Shown here: one piece after another, positions 6,880 through 15,405 of the stretch
How positions within the stretch are numbered: the stretch's first letter is position 1
Layout: every line of letters starts with the position of its first letter
Assembly: GCF_000739775.1 (NCBI RefSeq)
Contig: NZ_BBJH01000025.1
Coordinates: 1-64,000 of the forward strand
Origin: Paraburkholderia heleia NBRC 101817
Lineage (GTDB): Bacteria; Pseudomonadota; Gammaproteobacteria; Burkholderiales; Burkholderiaceae
Length of the DNA stretch: 64,000 nt
Direction: 5' to 3'
The notes under the pieces: generated by a model
What the model was told of the DNA's origin: nothing
What the model saw: only the letters and a program-made list of their open reading frames with translations
The model's database searches: none
Position numbers and translations under genes: made by a program

Positions 6880-8361
6880 ATGAACCTGCCTGCCTGGGTG
6901 GCGCTCGGGCGTGGCTTGTTCGTGCCGGCGTCGTCGCGGGCAGCACCGGACGTGCGGGACATTGGCCGCGACCACTGGCAGACGACCACGTTCCGCTGGT
7001 TCACCGCTTACGCAACCATCTTCTCGCTCGCGTTCATGGCGCTGCTCGGCGTGATCGAATACTCAGTCACACGCGCCATGATGCGCGAAACCGACAGCGG
7101 CCTGCGCTGGCAACTGCGCTACTTCGATTCGCGCAGCGATACGAGCCTTGCCGGCGCCATCGACGCGCGCCTCAGACGTCCCGACCGGCGCGATAACTTC
7201 TATGGCCTGTTCGCACCGGACGGGCGCTGGCTCGCCGGCGATATCCGCACGATGCCCAAGGGTCTTGTGCTGGGACACTATGGCCAGTCGCACGAGCACA
7301 CGCGCGGCCAGACGTTCGCGCTCGATCCCGGCTTCGCGCGATCGTCCCTGCGCGCCATGGGAGAGATTCGACCCGACGGCGCGCGCCTCGTCGTCGCACG
7401 CACGCTCTCCGACGTGCGCCACGTTCATGATGAACTGATGAAGGCGTTGATCGGAGGCGGCTTCCTGTGTCTCACCGCTAGCCTATGCGCCGGACTCGTG
7501 CTGAGCATGCGGCAGATCCGGCGCGTCGCCCAGATCAAGCGCGCCACGCGACGCATCGCGAACGGCGACCTCGCGATGCGGCTGCCGGTCGCCGGGCGCG
7601 ACGAACTCGACATGCTCGCGCACCTCGTGAACCGCATGCTCGACGAAGTCGAGCGCCTGATGGGCGAGGTGAAGAGTGCATGTGACGGCATTGCCCACGA
7701 TCTGCGCACGCCGCTCACGCGATTGCGCCTGCGCCTCTCACACGCGGCCGTTGCGATGGAGCAGCGCGGCGAGGCGGTGCTCGCCGGCGTGCTGGTCGGC
7801 GCGCGAGGGGAGGCCGATGCCGTGCTCGACCGTTTCTCCGCACTCCTGCGCATTTCGGAGATCGGCGCCATCGATCGCCGCCGCGGCTTTGCGAGCGTGG
7901 CCCTGTCCGATCTCGTGCACGAGCTATGCGAACTCTACGCCCCGCTTGCCGAGGAAAAAGCCATCGACTTGCACGCCACTGTAGCGCCGGTCGAACCCAT
8001 ACACGCCGACCGCGCGCTGCTCTTCGAAGCGTTGAGCAATCTGCTCGACAACGCCATCAAATTCGCCCCGCGCGGCGGCGCGGTGCAGGTCGAGTTGCGC
8101 GCGCTCGCGCGCGGACCGCAACTCGCCATCGCCGACAACGGACCCGGCATCGCGCCCGGCGAGCGCGCTGCGGTGCTCGGAAACTTCTATCGCAGCGAGC
8201 GCACGCGCCACCTTCCGGGCACCGGCCTCGGGCTCGGCATCGTCTCGGCGATCGTGCGGCTGCACGATTTTCGCCTTGCCTTCGGCGCGGCGAATCCCGG
8301 GACGATCGTCACGCTCGACTGCTGGACGCATCGAGCGCGCCACGGCCAAGCGGGCCAATGA
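6880..8361 (+). CDS. Two-component sensor histidine kinase (paralogue 1)
   Basis: 493 residues. Membrane segments at about 41-62 and 188-209 flank a roughly 125-residue periplasmic sensor. HAMP follows (about 210-262), then the HisKA H-box DGIAHDLRTPLTRLRLRL with His at 273, the N-box NLLDNAIKFAP near 387, the G1 box DNGPGIAP near 419 and G2 GTGLGLGIV near 447. All catalytic elements are present, so it should autophosphorylate. The sensor domain has no hallmark ligand motif I recognise. The start at 6880 is chosen over a 69-residue upstream extension of low quality. It is followed after 15 bp by a regulator with a degenerate receiver. A second, closely similar kinase lies at 9911. Confidence 0.9.
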   Translation: MNLPAWVALGRGLFVPASSRAAPDVRDIGRDHWQTTTFRWFTAYATIFSLAFMALLGVIEYSVTRAMMRETDSGLRWQLRYFDSRSDTSLAGAIDARLRRPDRRDNFYGLFAPDGRWLAGDIRTMPKGLVLGHYGQSHEHTRGQTFALDPGFARSSLRAMGEIRPDGARLVVARTLSDVRHVHDELMKALIGGGFLCLTASLCAGLVLSMRQIRRVAQIKRATRRIANGDLAMRLPVAGRDELDMLAHLVNRMLDEVERLMGEVKSACDGIAHDLRTPLTRLRLRLSHAAVAMEQRGEAVLAGVLVGARGEADAVLDRFSALLRISEIGAIDRRRGFASVALSDLVHELCELYAPLAEEKAIDLHATVAPVEPIHADRALLFEALSNLLDNAIKFAPRGGAVQVELRALARGPQLAIADNGPGIAPGERAAVLGNFYRSERTRHLPGTGLGLGIVSAIVRLHDFRLAFGAANPGTIVTLDCWTHRARHGQAGQ

Positions 8362-8376
8362 TTGGGCCGATGATCC

Positions 8377-9075
8377 ATGAGGCTCCTGCTGTGTTCGTCC
8401 TTGGCTGCCGAACGAAGTTATTTCTACAAGGCGCTGAGCGAGAGCCTGAACAGCGTCGAGGTTGCCGATAACGTCGAGTACGCCGTCTATCTCGCATCGC
8501 AGGAGCCGTTCGACACGGTGTTCCTCTGTGCTGCCGCGCCTGAGGCGCACGACGGCATCGCTACCGCGCTCGCAGCCTTTACGCGCTTGTCCGACGCGCC
8601 GGCGATCGTCGTTGCGCTCGCGCGCGCGACACCCGCGGACTGCGCGCGCCTGCTGCGCGCGGGTGCCGATGCGTGCTTCGTGCAGCCCTGGTCCATTATC
8701 GAAATTCAGGAGCGTATGCTGGCGCTGCGCCGCGGCGCGCTCGTTCACGCGAGCGCACCGCTCGTGCGCCTCGACCCCTCCACGCGGGACCTCGTGGAGG
8801 GCGTCCGGCGCATGCCGCTCACCACGCGCGAGTATCTGCTCGTCGAGTGCCTGCTGCGCCATGCGGGCGCGCCCGTCGCGCGCGAGCAGCTGATTCGCTA
8901 TGCGTGGCCCGACAAGGCCGACGTCGAGCCGTCGAGCGTGAACCTCGTGGTGTCGCGTTTGCGGCGCAAACTCGCGTCGTACGGCGCGCAGGCGAACGTC
9001 GAGACGGTGAGCCGCTACGGCTATCAACTCGATCTGCACGCGCGGCAGACGATCGTCGGCGTAAACGATACGTAA
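8377..9075 (+). CDS. OmpR-like regulator with degenerate receiver (pseudo-receiver 1)
   Basis: 232 residues. The C-terminal half is a winged-helix DNA-binding domain: LTTREYLLVECLLRHAGAPV, then NLVVSRLRRKLAS and TVSRYGYQL. The N-terminal half has receiver-like length and pattern (RLLLCSS, PFDTVFLC, GADACFVQPWS) but none of the chemistry. The acidic pair is Ser-Ser (7-8), the phosphoacceptor position is Cys51, and the conserved Lys is Gln. It cannot be phosphorylated in the usual way. It directly follows sensor kinase 1 and is paralogous to the protein at 11375. It may act constitutively, respond to a small molecule, or pair with the canonical regulator at 9221. Confidence 0.85.
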   Translation: MRLLLCSSLAAERSYFYKALSESLNSVEVADNVEYAVYLASQEPFDTVFLCAAAPEAHDGIATALAAFTRLSDAPAIVVALARATPADCARLLRAGADACFVQPWSIIEIQERMLALRRGALVHASAPLVRLDPSTRDLVEGVRRMPLTTREYLLVECLLRHAGAPVAREQLIRYAWPDKADVEPSSVNLVVSRLRRKLASYGAQANVETVSRYGYQLDLHARQTIVGVNDT

Positions 9076-9115
9076 GCGCTCAGGCGCCGCGCGCGCGACC
9101 GTATTGCCGTTGCAA

Positions 9116-9139
9116 CCTTAAATTTAATTTCATGAAAGG
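9116..9139 (+). promoter_or_regulatory. Candidate regulator box before the canonical OmpR-type gene
   Basis: TAAATTTAATTTCAT (within 9116-9139, flanked by CCT and AAGG) lies about 100 bp upstream of the regulator at 9221. A matching element, TAAATCTTTTTTCAT, occurs on the minus strand at a similar distance before the RND pump gene (18754-18775); 12 of 15 bases agree. This suggests one regulator may control both. Confidence 0.4.
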
Positions 9140-9188
9140 AATCGCGGCGCGGCGCGGGCGCAACGGTAAACTCGAGGCTCCCGAATAG

Positions 9189-9205
9189 TCGTGCCGCCGG
9201 CACGA
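9189..9205 (+). other. Leader hairpin before the response regulator
   Basis: TCGTGCC-GCC-GGCACGA is a perfect 7-bp inverted repeat ending 15 bp before the start codon at 9221. It could be an mRNA hairpin that affects ribosome access or a compact operator. Confidence 0.35.
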
Positions 9206-9220
9206 CGGAGTGCGAGAAAG

Positions 9221-9904
9221 ATGAGTCAGGTGCGCGTTTTGACGGTGGAGGACGATGCCGTCACAGCCAACGAGATCGTCAGCGAACTGACGCAGCGCGG
9301 CTTTGCGGTCGAATGGGTCGATAACGGCCGCGACGGCATGGCGCGCGCGATGAGCGACGAATACGACGCCATTACGCTCGACCGCATGTTGCCGGGCGTG
9401 GACGGTCTCTCGATCCTCACGGCCATGCGCACGGTCGGCATTCAGACGCCGGTGCTGATGCTGAGCGCGCTCGGCGACGTCGATGAACGCGTACGCGGCC
9501 TGCGCGCGGGCGGCGACGACTACCTCACCAAGCCTTTCGACCCCGAAGAACTCACCGCGCGCCTCGAAGTGCTGCTGCGCCGCCGTCAGGCCGCGAACGT
9601 CGCTCGCGAAACCGCGTTGCGCGTGGGACCGCTCGAACTCGACCTCATTTCGCGCAAGGTGCGCCGCGACGGCGAAGAAGTCGTGCTGCTGCCGACCGAG
9701 TATCGCGTGCTCGAATTCATGATGCGCCATGCAGGCAAGACCATCACCCGCACCATGCTGTTCGAAGCCGTATGGGGCTACCATTTCGATCCGGGCACCA
9801 ACCTGATCGACGTGCATATGGGCCGCCTGCGCAAGAAAATCGATCCGCCGGGCGTGCCGCCGCTCATTCAGACCGTGCGCGGCTCCGGCTACATTCTCGG
9901 ATAA
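9221..9904 (+). CDS. OmpR-family response regulator (canonical receiver)
   Basis: 227 residues. The receiver keeps every key residue: acidic cluster E10-D11-D12, phosphoacceptor D54 (ITLDRMLPGVDG), S82 (LMLSALG) and K104 (DYLTKPF). The C-terminal winged helix includes LLPTEYRVLEFMMRHAGK and LIDVHMGRLRKKID, typical of CopR/CzcR-like regulators. The ATG at 9221 follows a GGAG-containing leader; an in-frame start 10 codons upstream is less likely. It lies 7 bp before sensor kinase 2 and is the only one of four OmpR-type regulators here that can take a phosphate normally, so it is the likely target of both kinases. Confidence 0.93.
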   Translation: MSQVRVLTVEDDAVTANEIVSELTQRGFAVEWVDNGRDGMARAMSDEYDAITLDRMLPGVDGLSILTAMRTVGIQTPVLMLSALGDVDERVRGLRAGGDDYLTKPFDPEELTARLEVLLRRRQAANVARETALRVGPLELDLISRKVRRDGEEVVLLPTEYRVLEFMMRHAGKTITRTMLFEAVWGYHFDPGTNLIDVHMGRLRKKIDPPGVPPLIQTVRGSGYILG

Positions 9905-9910
9905 ACCGCT

Positions 9911-11341
9911 TTGTCGAGTCGTTCTTCTCCCGCCGCGTCTGTGCCTTTGCGCCGGCGCTGGCCCACCACGACGTTCCGCTGGCTGTGCGCCTACACCGCG
10001 CTGTTCGGCGTTTTTCTCACGCTGCTGGTCGGCTTCATTGCATGGACCGCGAGCACGACGATCGAGCGCGACGCCGATTCGATCATGGGCTGGCAACTCA
10101 TCTATTTCGATTCGATCCCCGATGCGCAGTTGCCAGAGGCGATCCATCAGCGGCTCGAACACGAGCGCATGCACGTCAATTATTGCGGGCTCTTTACGAG
10201 TGACGGCCGTTACGTCGCGGGCGACCTGCTCGCGCCCCCGCCGAACCTGACCTATAAGCGCGAAGGCAGCACCCACGCGCATACGGTGAAGCTGCGCGAT
10301 CGCGACGTTTCGCCTGTGGTCCGCGCCATGGGCGAGGTGCGGCCGAGCGGCTTGCGCCTCGTCGTCGCGCGCGACATGACGAGCGTGCTGCGTATTCGCA
10401 AGATCATGGTGCGCACGCTCGCGGCGGGCGCCGTGCTCGCATTGTTGGCGGCGGCGGCGGGCGGCCTCGTGTTCGGCATGCGCCAGATCCGCCGCGTACG
10501 CGAGATCCGCCGCGTGACCGAATGCATTGCGCGCGGCGACCTGGATCGGCGCCTGCCCGTAGGCGGCGACGACGAGCTCGACATGCTCGCCCATCTCGTG
10601 AACCACATGCTCGACGAAGTGGAGCGGCTGATGGGCGAAGTGAAGGGCGCCTGCGATGGCATCGCGCACGACCTGCGTACGCCGCTCGTGCATCTGCACA
10701 CGCTGCTCGCACGCGTGGCCGAGCGCGACAGTGTGCGCGGCGACGCCGCCGGTACGGTGCTGCTCGATCAGGCCCGCAGCGAAACGGGCCAACTGCTCGA
10801 ACGCTTCCGCGCCATGCTGCGCATCTCCGAGATCGGCGCGCTGCAAAGGCGCGGCGGCTTTGCGACCGTCGACCTGCACGAACTGGTACAGGAGCTTGCC
10901 GACCTCTACGAGCCGCTCGCCGAGAGCCGCAAGCTTGAATGGCGCATCGCAGCCGAGCCCGTCGCCGAGATTCACGGCGACCGCGCGCTGCTGTTCGAGG
11001 CGTTCAACAATCTCATCGACAACGCCATCAAGTTCGCGCCACAAGGCGGCGTGGTGAGCGTGACGCTGCGCTCCACGCCGCTCGGCCCCTTGCTCGATGT
11101 GGCGGACAACGGTCCCGGCATTGCGCCCGGCGAGCGCGCGGCGGTCCTGCAACGGTTCTATCGCGGCGAGGCGGTGCGTCATATCGCCGGCTCGGGCCTG
11201 GGGCTGTCGGTCGTGGCCGCCGTGATGCGCGTCCACGATTTCACGCTGCGCATCGACGACGCACGCGAACTGGCTGGCGAGACGCCGGGCGGCCCGGGTA
11301 CGCGCATGAGCGTGGAATGCTGGCCGCGCTCTCTCGTCTGA
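9911..11341 (+). CDS. Two-component sensor histidine kinase (paralogue 2)
   Basis: 476 residues from a TTG start 7 bp after the regulator stop. Membrane spans at about 25-46 and 168-188 enclose a periplasmic sensor (MHVNYCGLFTSDGRYVAGD). HAMP is followed by DGIAHDLRTPLVHLH with His at 253, and the ATPase boxes LIDNAIKFAP, DNGPGIAP and GSGLGLSVV. It is clearly homologous to the kinase at 6880 along its whole length, including DELDMLAHLVN in HAMP/linker; the sensor domains differ more, implying different signals. It forms a compact unit with the upstream regulator and the downstream pseudo-receiver regulator. Confidence 0.9.
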   Translation: MSSRSSPAASVPLRRRWPTTTFRWLCAYTALFGVFLTLLVGFIAWTASTTIERDADSIMGWQLIYFDSIPDAQLPEAIHQRLEHERMHVNYCGLFTSDGRYVAGDLLAPPPNLTYKREGSTHAHTVKLRDRDVSPVVRAMGEVRPSGLRLVVARDMTSVLRIRKIMVRTLAAGAVLALLAAAAGGLVFGMRQIRRVREIRRVTECIARGDLDRRLPVGGDDELDMLAHLVNHMLDEVERLMGEVKGACDGIAHDLRTPLVHLHTLLARVAERDSVRGDAAGTVLLDQARSETGQLLERFRAMLRISEIGALQRRGGFATVDLHELVQELADLYEPLAESRKLEWRIAAEPVAEIHGDRALLFEAFNNLIDNAIKFAPQGGVVSVTLRSTPLGPLLDVADNGPGIAPGERAAVLQRFYRGEAVRHIAGSGLGLSVVAAVMRVHDFTLRIDDARELAGETPGGPGTRMSVECWPRSLV

Positions 11342-11374
11342 CATTTCCCGACCAGCCGTCGGGCTCTCGCCGTC

Positions 11375-12103
11375 ATGCGCATACTCCTCATCTCCCCGAA
11401 TCACGCCGAAGGCGCCTGGCTCCAGAAGGCCCTGCAGGAAAGCGCGCATAGCCTGGAACGCGCGGAAGACCTGCGCGACGGGCTTTTCGTCGCTGGCGAG
11501 GAGCCATTCGATGCAGTGATCGTCATGGCGCTCGACAGCGCGCTGCTGCCTGTGCTGCACGGCATCCTTCCCGGGCTCTCGACGGTCGCGGCCGGCGCGA
11601 CGATCATCGCCGTGCTCGGCATCGAAGCGAGCGCGACCGAGCGCTCGAAGGTGCTGCGCGCGGGCGCCGACGCGTGCTTTCGCTACCCGTTCTCTTTCAT
11701 CGAAATGCACGAGCGCATGCACGCGCTGTTGCGCACCACGGCGGCGTGCGGCGGCGGCGTGCAGGGCCCACAGCCCGCGCAGGCCGCAAGCGGCGCACAG
11801 CCCGTCCAGAACGCGCCGCAACTCGATGCGGGTACGCGCGAGATCGTGGAGGGTGCGCGCCGCGCGGAACTCACGCGCCGCGAGTACCTGCTCGTCGAGT
11901 GCCTCATGCGTCAAACCAACGTCCCTGTGCCGCGCGAGCAGATGATCCGCTACGCGTGGCCCGATAAGGACGACATCGACGCTTCGACCGTCAACCTCGT
12001 CGTTTCGCGGCTGCGCCGCAAGCTCGCGCGCGAGGGCGTCGACGTGCGCATCGATACCATCAGCCGCTACGGCTATCAACTGACCTTGCCGACATCCGAC
12101 TGA
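11375..12103 (+). CDS. OmpR-like regulator with degenerate receiver (pseudo-receiver 2)
   Basis: 242 residues, paralogous to the protein at 8377. The receiver-like half (RILLISPN, PFDAVIVM, GADACFRYPFS) has lost the acidic pair, has Met51 at the phosphorylation position and Tyr in place of the conserved Lys. A Gln/Ala/Pro-rich linker (GPQPAQAASGAQPVQ, about 127-150) joins it to a winged helix (LTRREYLLVECLMRQTNVPV, NLVVSRLRRKLAR, TISRYGYQL). The DNA-binding halves of the two pseudo-regulators are highly alike, so they may bind the same sites. Role inferred only from context. Confidence 0.85.
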   Translation: MRILLISPNHAEGAWLQKALQESAHSLERAEDLRDGLFVAGEEPFDAVIVMALDSALLPVLHGILPGLSTVAAGATIIAVLGIEASATERSKVLRAGADACFRYPFSFIEMHERMHALLRTTAACGGGVQGPQPAQAASGAQPVQNAPQLDAGTREIVEGARRAELTRREYLLVECLMRQTNVPVPREQMIRYAWPDKDDIDASTVNLVVSRLRRKLAREGVDVRIDTISRYGYQLTLPTSD

Positions 12104-12112
12104 TGTGCGCTG

Positions 12113-12141
12113 AGGTAACCGTTTGTGGGAACCGGTTACCT
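12113..12141. other. Inverted repeat after the two-component cluster
   Basis: AGGTAACCG and CGGTTACCT are perfect 9-bp arms with an 11-nt loop, 10 bp after the stop at 12103. There is no T-run, so it may be an mRNA-stabilising 3' hairpin or an operator. Confidence 0.4.
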
Positions 12142-12171
12142 ATCCGGGCGTGAACGCATGAGTTTGTGAAC

Positions 12172-12207
12172 ATCGAATAACAAACGGCACGCTGACAGCG
12201 TGCCGTT
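12172..12207 (-). terminator. Terminator of the DUF4148 gene at 12240
   Basis: AACGGCACGC-loop-GCGTGCCGTT is a perfect 10-bp stem (12183-12207). On the minus strand it is followed by TTTGTTATT, fitting a Rho-independent terminator for the minus-strand gene that ends at 12240. The stem may also work for the plus-strand cluster. Confidence 0.65.
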
Positions 12208-12239
12208 CATCCGTGCCTGACAAGCCCTGCCTGTCGTGC

Positions 12240-12524
12240 TCAGTGCGCGTAGAGCGTGGAGTTCAGGTACGCAAGCTGGCCATCCTGCTCCGCCTGAACA
12301 AGCTCGTGGTACACCTCGGCGCGCGTCTTTTCATGGACCGGTTGCCCATAAGGCGGTACCCATGTGCCGGGCGCGACCGTGGGGGCGGTGTTGTTCGCCG
12401 CGACCTGGGTGGCTGCTGCGGGCGGGCTGGTCTGCGCGCCGCCCGCAGGCGCCGGGGTTTGGGCAAAAGCTGACGTGGTGGTGACGACACCGGCGAGCGC
12501 AGCGATGATCATGAGCGTCTTCAT
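12240..12524 (-). CDS. Small secreted DUF4148-family protein
   Basis: 94 residues. Signal peptide MKTLMIIAALAGVVTTTSAFAQ with cleavage after AFA (residue 21), a Pro/Ala-rich linker (about 23-60), then the short DUF4148-like end RAEVYHELVQAEQDGQL...LYAH. The ATG at 12524 has GGAGG 8 nt upstream. Its C-terminus closely matches the protein at 27562, so the two are paralogues. Function unknown. It sits between the two-component cluster and the efflux operon, with its own terminator. Confidence 0.82.
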   Translation of the reverse strand: MKTLMIIAALAGVVTTTSAFAQTPAPAGGAQTSPPAAATQVAANNTAPTVAPGTWVPPYGQPVHEKTRAEVYHELVQAEQDGQLAYLNSTLYAH

Positions 12525-12669
12525 GTGACTATTCCTCCAGGAGTGAGATCGGTTAGCCGGTCAGCGAATGCGATAGATCGCATCCCGGTGTGAGTAGAAT
12601 AGTTAGGTCACCCTATCGAACCCGATGCAGCATCATGAAGAAACGTTTATCGGCGTGAGAGGATTCGGT

Positions 12670-12698
12670 GAAAAGAAAAACCCCGCGCAGAGGCGGGG
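12670..12698 (-). terminator. Terminator of the RND efflux operon
   Basis: On the minus strand CCCCGC and GCGGGG form a short GC stem followed by TTTTTCTTTTC, about 40 bp past the stop of the outer-membrane gene. It ends the three-gene pump operon. Confidence 0.8.
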
Positions 12699-12740
12699 TT
12701 CGAGCGGCGATCAATGCGGCTGGCGCCGCTTCGCGCGCGT

Positions 12741-14195
12741 TCAGGAAGCTGCCTTGTCCTCGTGCAGATCCTGCGTGCTCCAGCCGCCGCCTATCGCCTG
12801 TATGAGGCCCACGGTGGCATCGAGGCGCCGTGTGTCCAGCTCCAGCGAAGCGATCTGCGTAGAGAGTTCGGTGGTTTGCGCCGTCACGACGTCGAGGTAG
12901 CTCACCACGCCGTCGCGGTAGCGCGACATCGAGAGCGTAAGGGTGCGCTGCGCCGCCGTAAGCGCCTCGTCTTCGCGCTGGGCTTCGTCGCCGAGATGGT
13001 GCAGCAGGGCGAGGTTGTCCTCGACCTGCTGGAACGCGCCCAGCACCGTCGCCTTGTACTGCGCGCCGTTCTCGGCGAGCTTTGCCTGGGCGCCGCGCAC
13101 AACGGCCGCGCGGCGCCCGCCGTCGAAGATCGTCATCATGAGCGTGGGCCCGATCGACCACATCTCGTTGGGCGCGACGATCCACGGCGAGAATGTGTCG
13201 CTCTGGAAGCCGCCGTCCAGGCCGAGCGAGAGATCGGGGAAGAACGCGGCCTTCGCCACGCCGATCTGCGCGTTGGCAGCGGCGACGCGCCGCTCCGCGG
13301 CAGCAATATCGGGCCGCCGCTGCAGCAGCGCCGACGGCAGTCCCGCGGGCAGATTCGGCAGGTGCGGGCGGATCGTGTCCGGTGCGACGTTGAACTGCGA
13401 GGCCGGCACGCCGATGAGCGTGGCGATGGCGTGCTCGTAAAGCGCGCGGCGCGCGCTCACGTCATCGGCCGCGGCCTGCGCGGAGGCGAGCTGTGTTTTC
13501 GCGCGCGAGACGTCGAGCGAAGAAGCAATGCCGCCGCGATGGCGGCTCTCTGTGAGCTCCAGCGCGTGACGATAGGCGGCGATGGTGTCGTCGAGCAGCT
13601 TCGACTGCTGGTCGAGTCCGAGCAGATCGAACCACGTCGTGGCGAGCTTCGCCTGCAGGCTCAGTTGCAGCGAAGCGATATCGGCTTCGCTCGCCACGCT
13701 CGAGGCCTCGCCAGCCTTTACCTCGTTGCGCACCTTGCCCCACAGGTCGATGTCGTAGCCGATACCCACGTCGAGCGTGTTCGAGTCGTACACGTTCGGC
13801 TGATCCGGACCACGTAGCGGGCGCAGCGCCGACTGGCGCTCGCGCGACACGTCCGCCTCTGCGCCGACGGTCGGCAGCAGTGCCGAGCGCGCCTGCGCGA
13901 CGAGTGCATCGGCTTCGTCGTGACGCGCGAGCGCTGCGGCGACGTTCGGATTCGCCTTCGCAACCTGCGGCTCGAGCTGGTTCAACACGGGGTCGCCGAA
14001 CGCGCGCCACCATCCGTCGCGCGGGAGCTGATCTGCGGGGCGTGCCGTCTGCCAGTCGCCTGCTTCCTTGAAGTGCGTGGGGATGGCCGTGGTGGGCGCG
14101 TGATACGCAGGTGCGAACGAGCACGCCGAGAGCAGCAGGGCGGCCGCAAGTGCAACGGCGGGCAACGTGTGCGCAGGCACGAACGGCTTAGCCAT
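12741..14195 (-). CDS. Outer-membrane efflux lipoprotein (NodT/OprM family) of RND pump
   Basis: 484 residues. A lipoprotein signal (LLLSACSFAP, lipid Cys at about residue 25) is followed by two OEP repeats (about 60-270 and 280-470). It forms the TolC-like trimeric channel through the outer membrane. Conserved spots are WWRAFGDPVLNQL near 70, IDLWGKVRNEV near 160, and LLQRRPDIAAAERRVAAANAQIG near 325. The start at 14195 overlaps the last codons of the MFP gene by 8 bp, so the two are translationally coupled. Third gene of the RND-MFP-OMF operon. Confidence 0.93.
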   Translation of the reverse strand: MAKPFVPAHTLPAVALAAALLLSACSFAPAYHAPTTAIPTHFKEAGDWQTARPADQLPRDGWWRAFGDPVLNQLEPQVAKANPNVAAALARHDEADALVAQARSALLPTVGAEADVSRERQSALRPLRGPDQPNVYDSNTLDVGIGYDIDLWGKVRNEVKAGEASSVASEADIASLQLSLQAKLATTWFDLLGLDQQSKLLDDTIAAYRHALELTESRHRGGIASSLDVSRAKTQLASAQAAADDVSARRALYEHAIATLIGVPASQFNVAPDTIRPHLPNLPAGLPSALLQRRPDIAAAERRVAAANAQIGVAKAAFFPDLSLGLDGGFQSDTFSPWIVAPNEMWSIGPTLMMTIFDGGRRAAVVRGAQAKLAENGAQYKATVLGAFQQVEDNLALLHHLGDEAQREDEALTAAQRTLTLSMSRYRDGVVSYLDVVTAQTTELSTQIASLELDTRRLDATVGLIQAIGGGWSTQDLHEDKAAS

Positions 14196-15405
14196 GCGCA
14201 CGCTCCGGGTCGTGCATGGCGGCGGTTTGCGTCGATTGCGCGCCCGGCGCATTGGCGGACGCGAGGCGCACGAGGTCGCCGCTCGCGAGCGAATCCGGCG
14301 GATTGTCGATCACGCGCTCGCCCGCATGCAGGCCGGAAGTGATCTCCACGCGCGTGCCGAGATCCGTGCCGATCGTCACGTCGCGCAACTGCACGTGCTG
14401 ATGCGCGTCCGCGACGGCGACCTGCATGCCATGCGCGCGGAAGATCAGCGCGCTTGCGGGCACGAAGAGCGCGTGCGCGTCGCCCGGCATCGCGAGATGG
14501 ACTTCGGTGTACTCGCCGGGGAAGAGCAGGCCTTGCTTGTTGTCCACGGCGAGCTGCACGAGCATCGTGCCCGAAGCGGGCGAGATCGACTGGTCGGTGT
14601 CCACGAGCTTCGCGTCGAACTTGACGCCGGGGCGCTCGGGCACGGTGAGCGTGGCGTGCATGCCCGGCTTGATCGAGGCGGCGTCGCTTTGCGGCACGCT
14701 TACGTACACGCGCAACTGGCTCGCATCGGAGACCGTGAAGAGGTCGGGGCCGCTGCCGCTGCCGGCGTCGATCAGCGCGCCCACGTCGGTCTTGCGTGCG
14801 GTGACGATGCCGTCGAAAGGGGCCGTGATGCGCTTGAACGACTCGAGCGCCTCGAGCCGCCGCACGTTGGCCTCGTTCGCTTCCATGGTGGCTTGCTTGG
14901 CGATCAGGTCGGAGGTTTTCTCGTCGGCCTCCTGCTGCGAGACCGAGTCTTGCTTGAGCATCTCGGTCCAGCGCCTGGCCGTGGTGGCGGCAAGCTTCTC
15001 GTTGGCGACGGAGTTCTGCAGATCGGCGCGCGCCTGCTGGAGCTGCTGGTCGAGGTCGGGCGTGTCGATCAAGCCGAGCAGTTGGCCCGCCTTGACGTGC
15101 GTGCCGATATCGGCGTACCACGCATGCAGATAGCCGGACACACGCGCATAGATCGGCGCGTTGATATAGGCGGCGAGGCGCCCGGGGAGCACGAGCGGCT
15201 CCAATGCCGGGCTCGCTTGCGGCTGCACGGTCGCGACGGTGGGAATGGCCTGCGCGTCGGTCCACGTGGCGAGTTCCTGATGCGCGTGAACACGGCTGAA
15301 GATGCCGCCGGACACGATGCCGGCCGCCACCATCAACGCGATGGCGGCAGTGGATTTCAGGTGGCGCAGCGGCTGCGGCGAGGCGATGTCGATTTCAGTA
15401 GACAT
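14188..15405 (-). CDS. RND efflux periplasmic adaptor (membrane fusion protein)
   Basis: 405 residues. An N-terminal membrane anchor (about 18-36) precedes lipoyl half-motifs (VLPGRLAAYINAPIYARVSGYL; ITAPFDGIVTARKTDVGALID) flanking a coiled-coil hairpin (about 110-175, QQARADLQNSV...QQEADEKTSDL), then beta-barrel and membrane-proximal domains. It bridges pump and outer-membrane channel. It overlaps the RND gene by 11 bp and the OMF gene by 8 bp. The start at 15405 (MSTEIDIASPQPL) is the only one that keeps the anchor. Confidence 0.93.
   Translation of the reverse strand: MSTEIDIASPQPLRHLKSTAAIALMVAAGIVSGGIFSRVHAHQELATWTDAQAIPTVATVQPQASPALEPLVLPGRLAAYINAPIYARVSGYLHAWYADIGTHVKAGQLLGLIDTPDLDQQLQQARADLQNSVANEKLAATTARRWTEMLKQDSVSQQEADEKTSDLIAKQATMEANEANVRRLEALESFKRITAPFDGIVTARKTDVGALIDAGSGSGPDLFTVSDASQLRVYVSVPQSDAASIKPGMHATLTVPERPGVKFDAKLVDTDQSISPASGTMLVQLAVDNKQGLLFPGEYTEVHLAMPGDAHALFVPASALIFRAHGMQVAVADAHQHVQLRDVTIGTDLGTRVEITSGLHAGERVIDNPPDSLASGDLVRLASANAPGAQSTQTAAMHDPERAHG

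Noticed and set aside
6789..6884. 31-codon ORF ending in ATGA overlap with sensor kinase 1
   Set aside because: Position suggests coupling, but the peptide is Arg/Ala-rich without features and the ribosome site is poor; kept only as a remark.
9080..12079. 999-codon minus-strand open frame
   Set aside because: It is the antisense of the regulator/kinase genes. The composition (Arg, Ala, His, Asp, Val runs) is that of a complementary GC-rich coding frame, and no family is recognisable.
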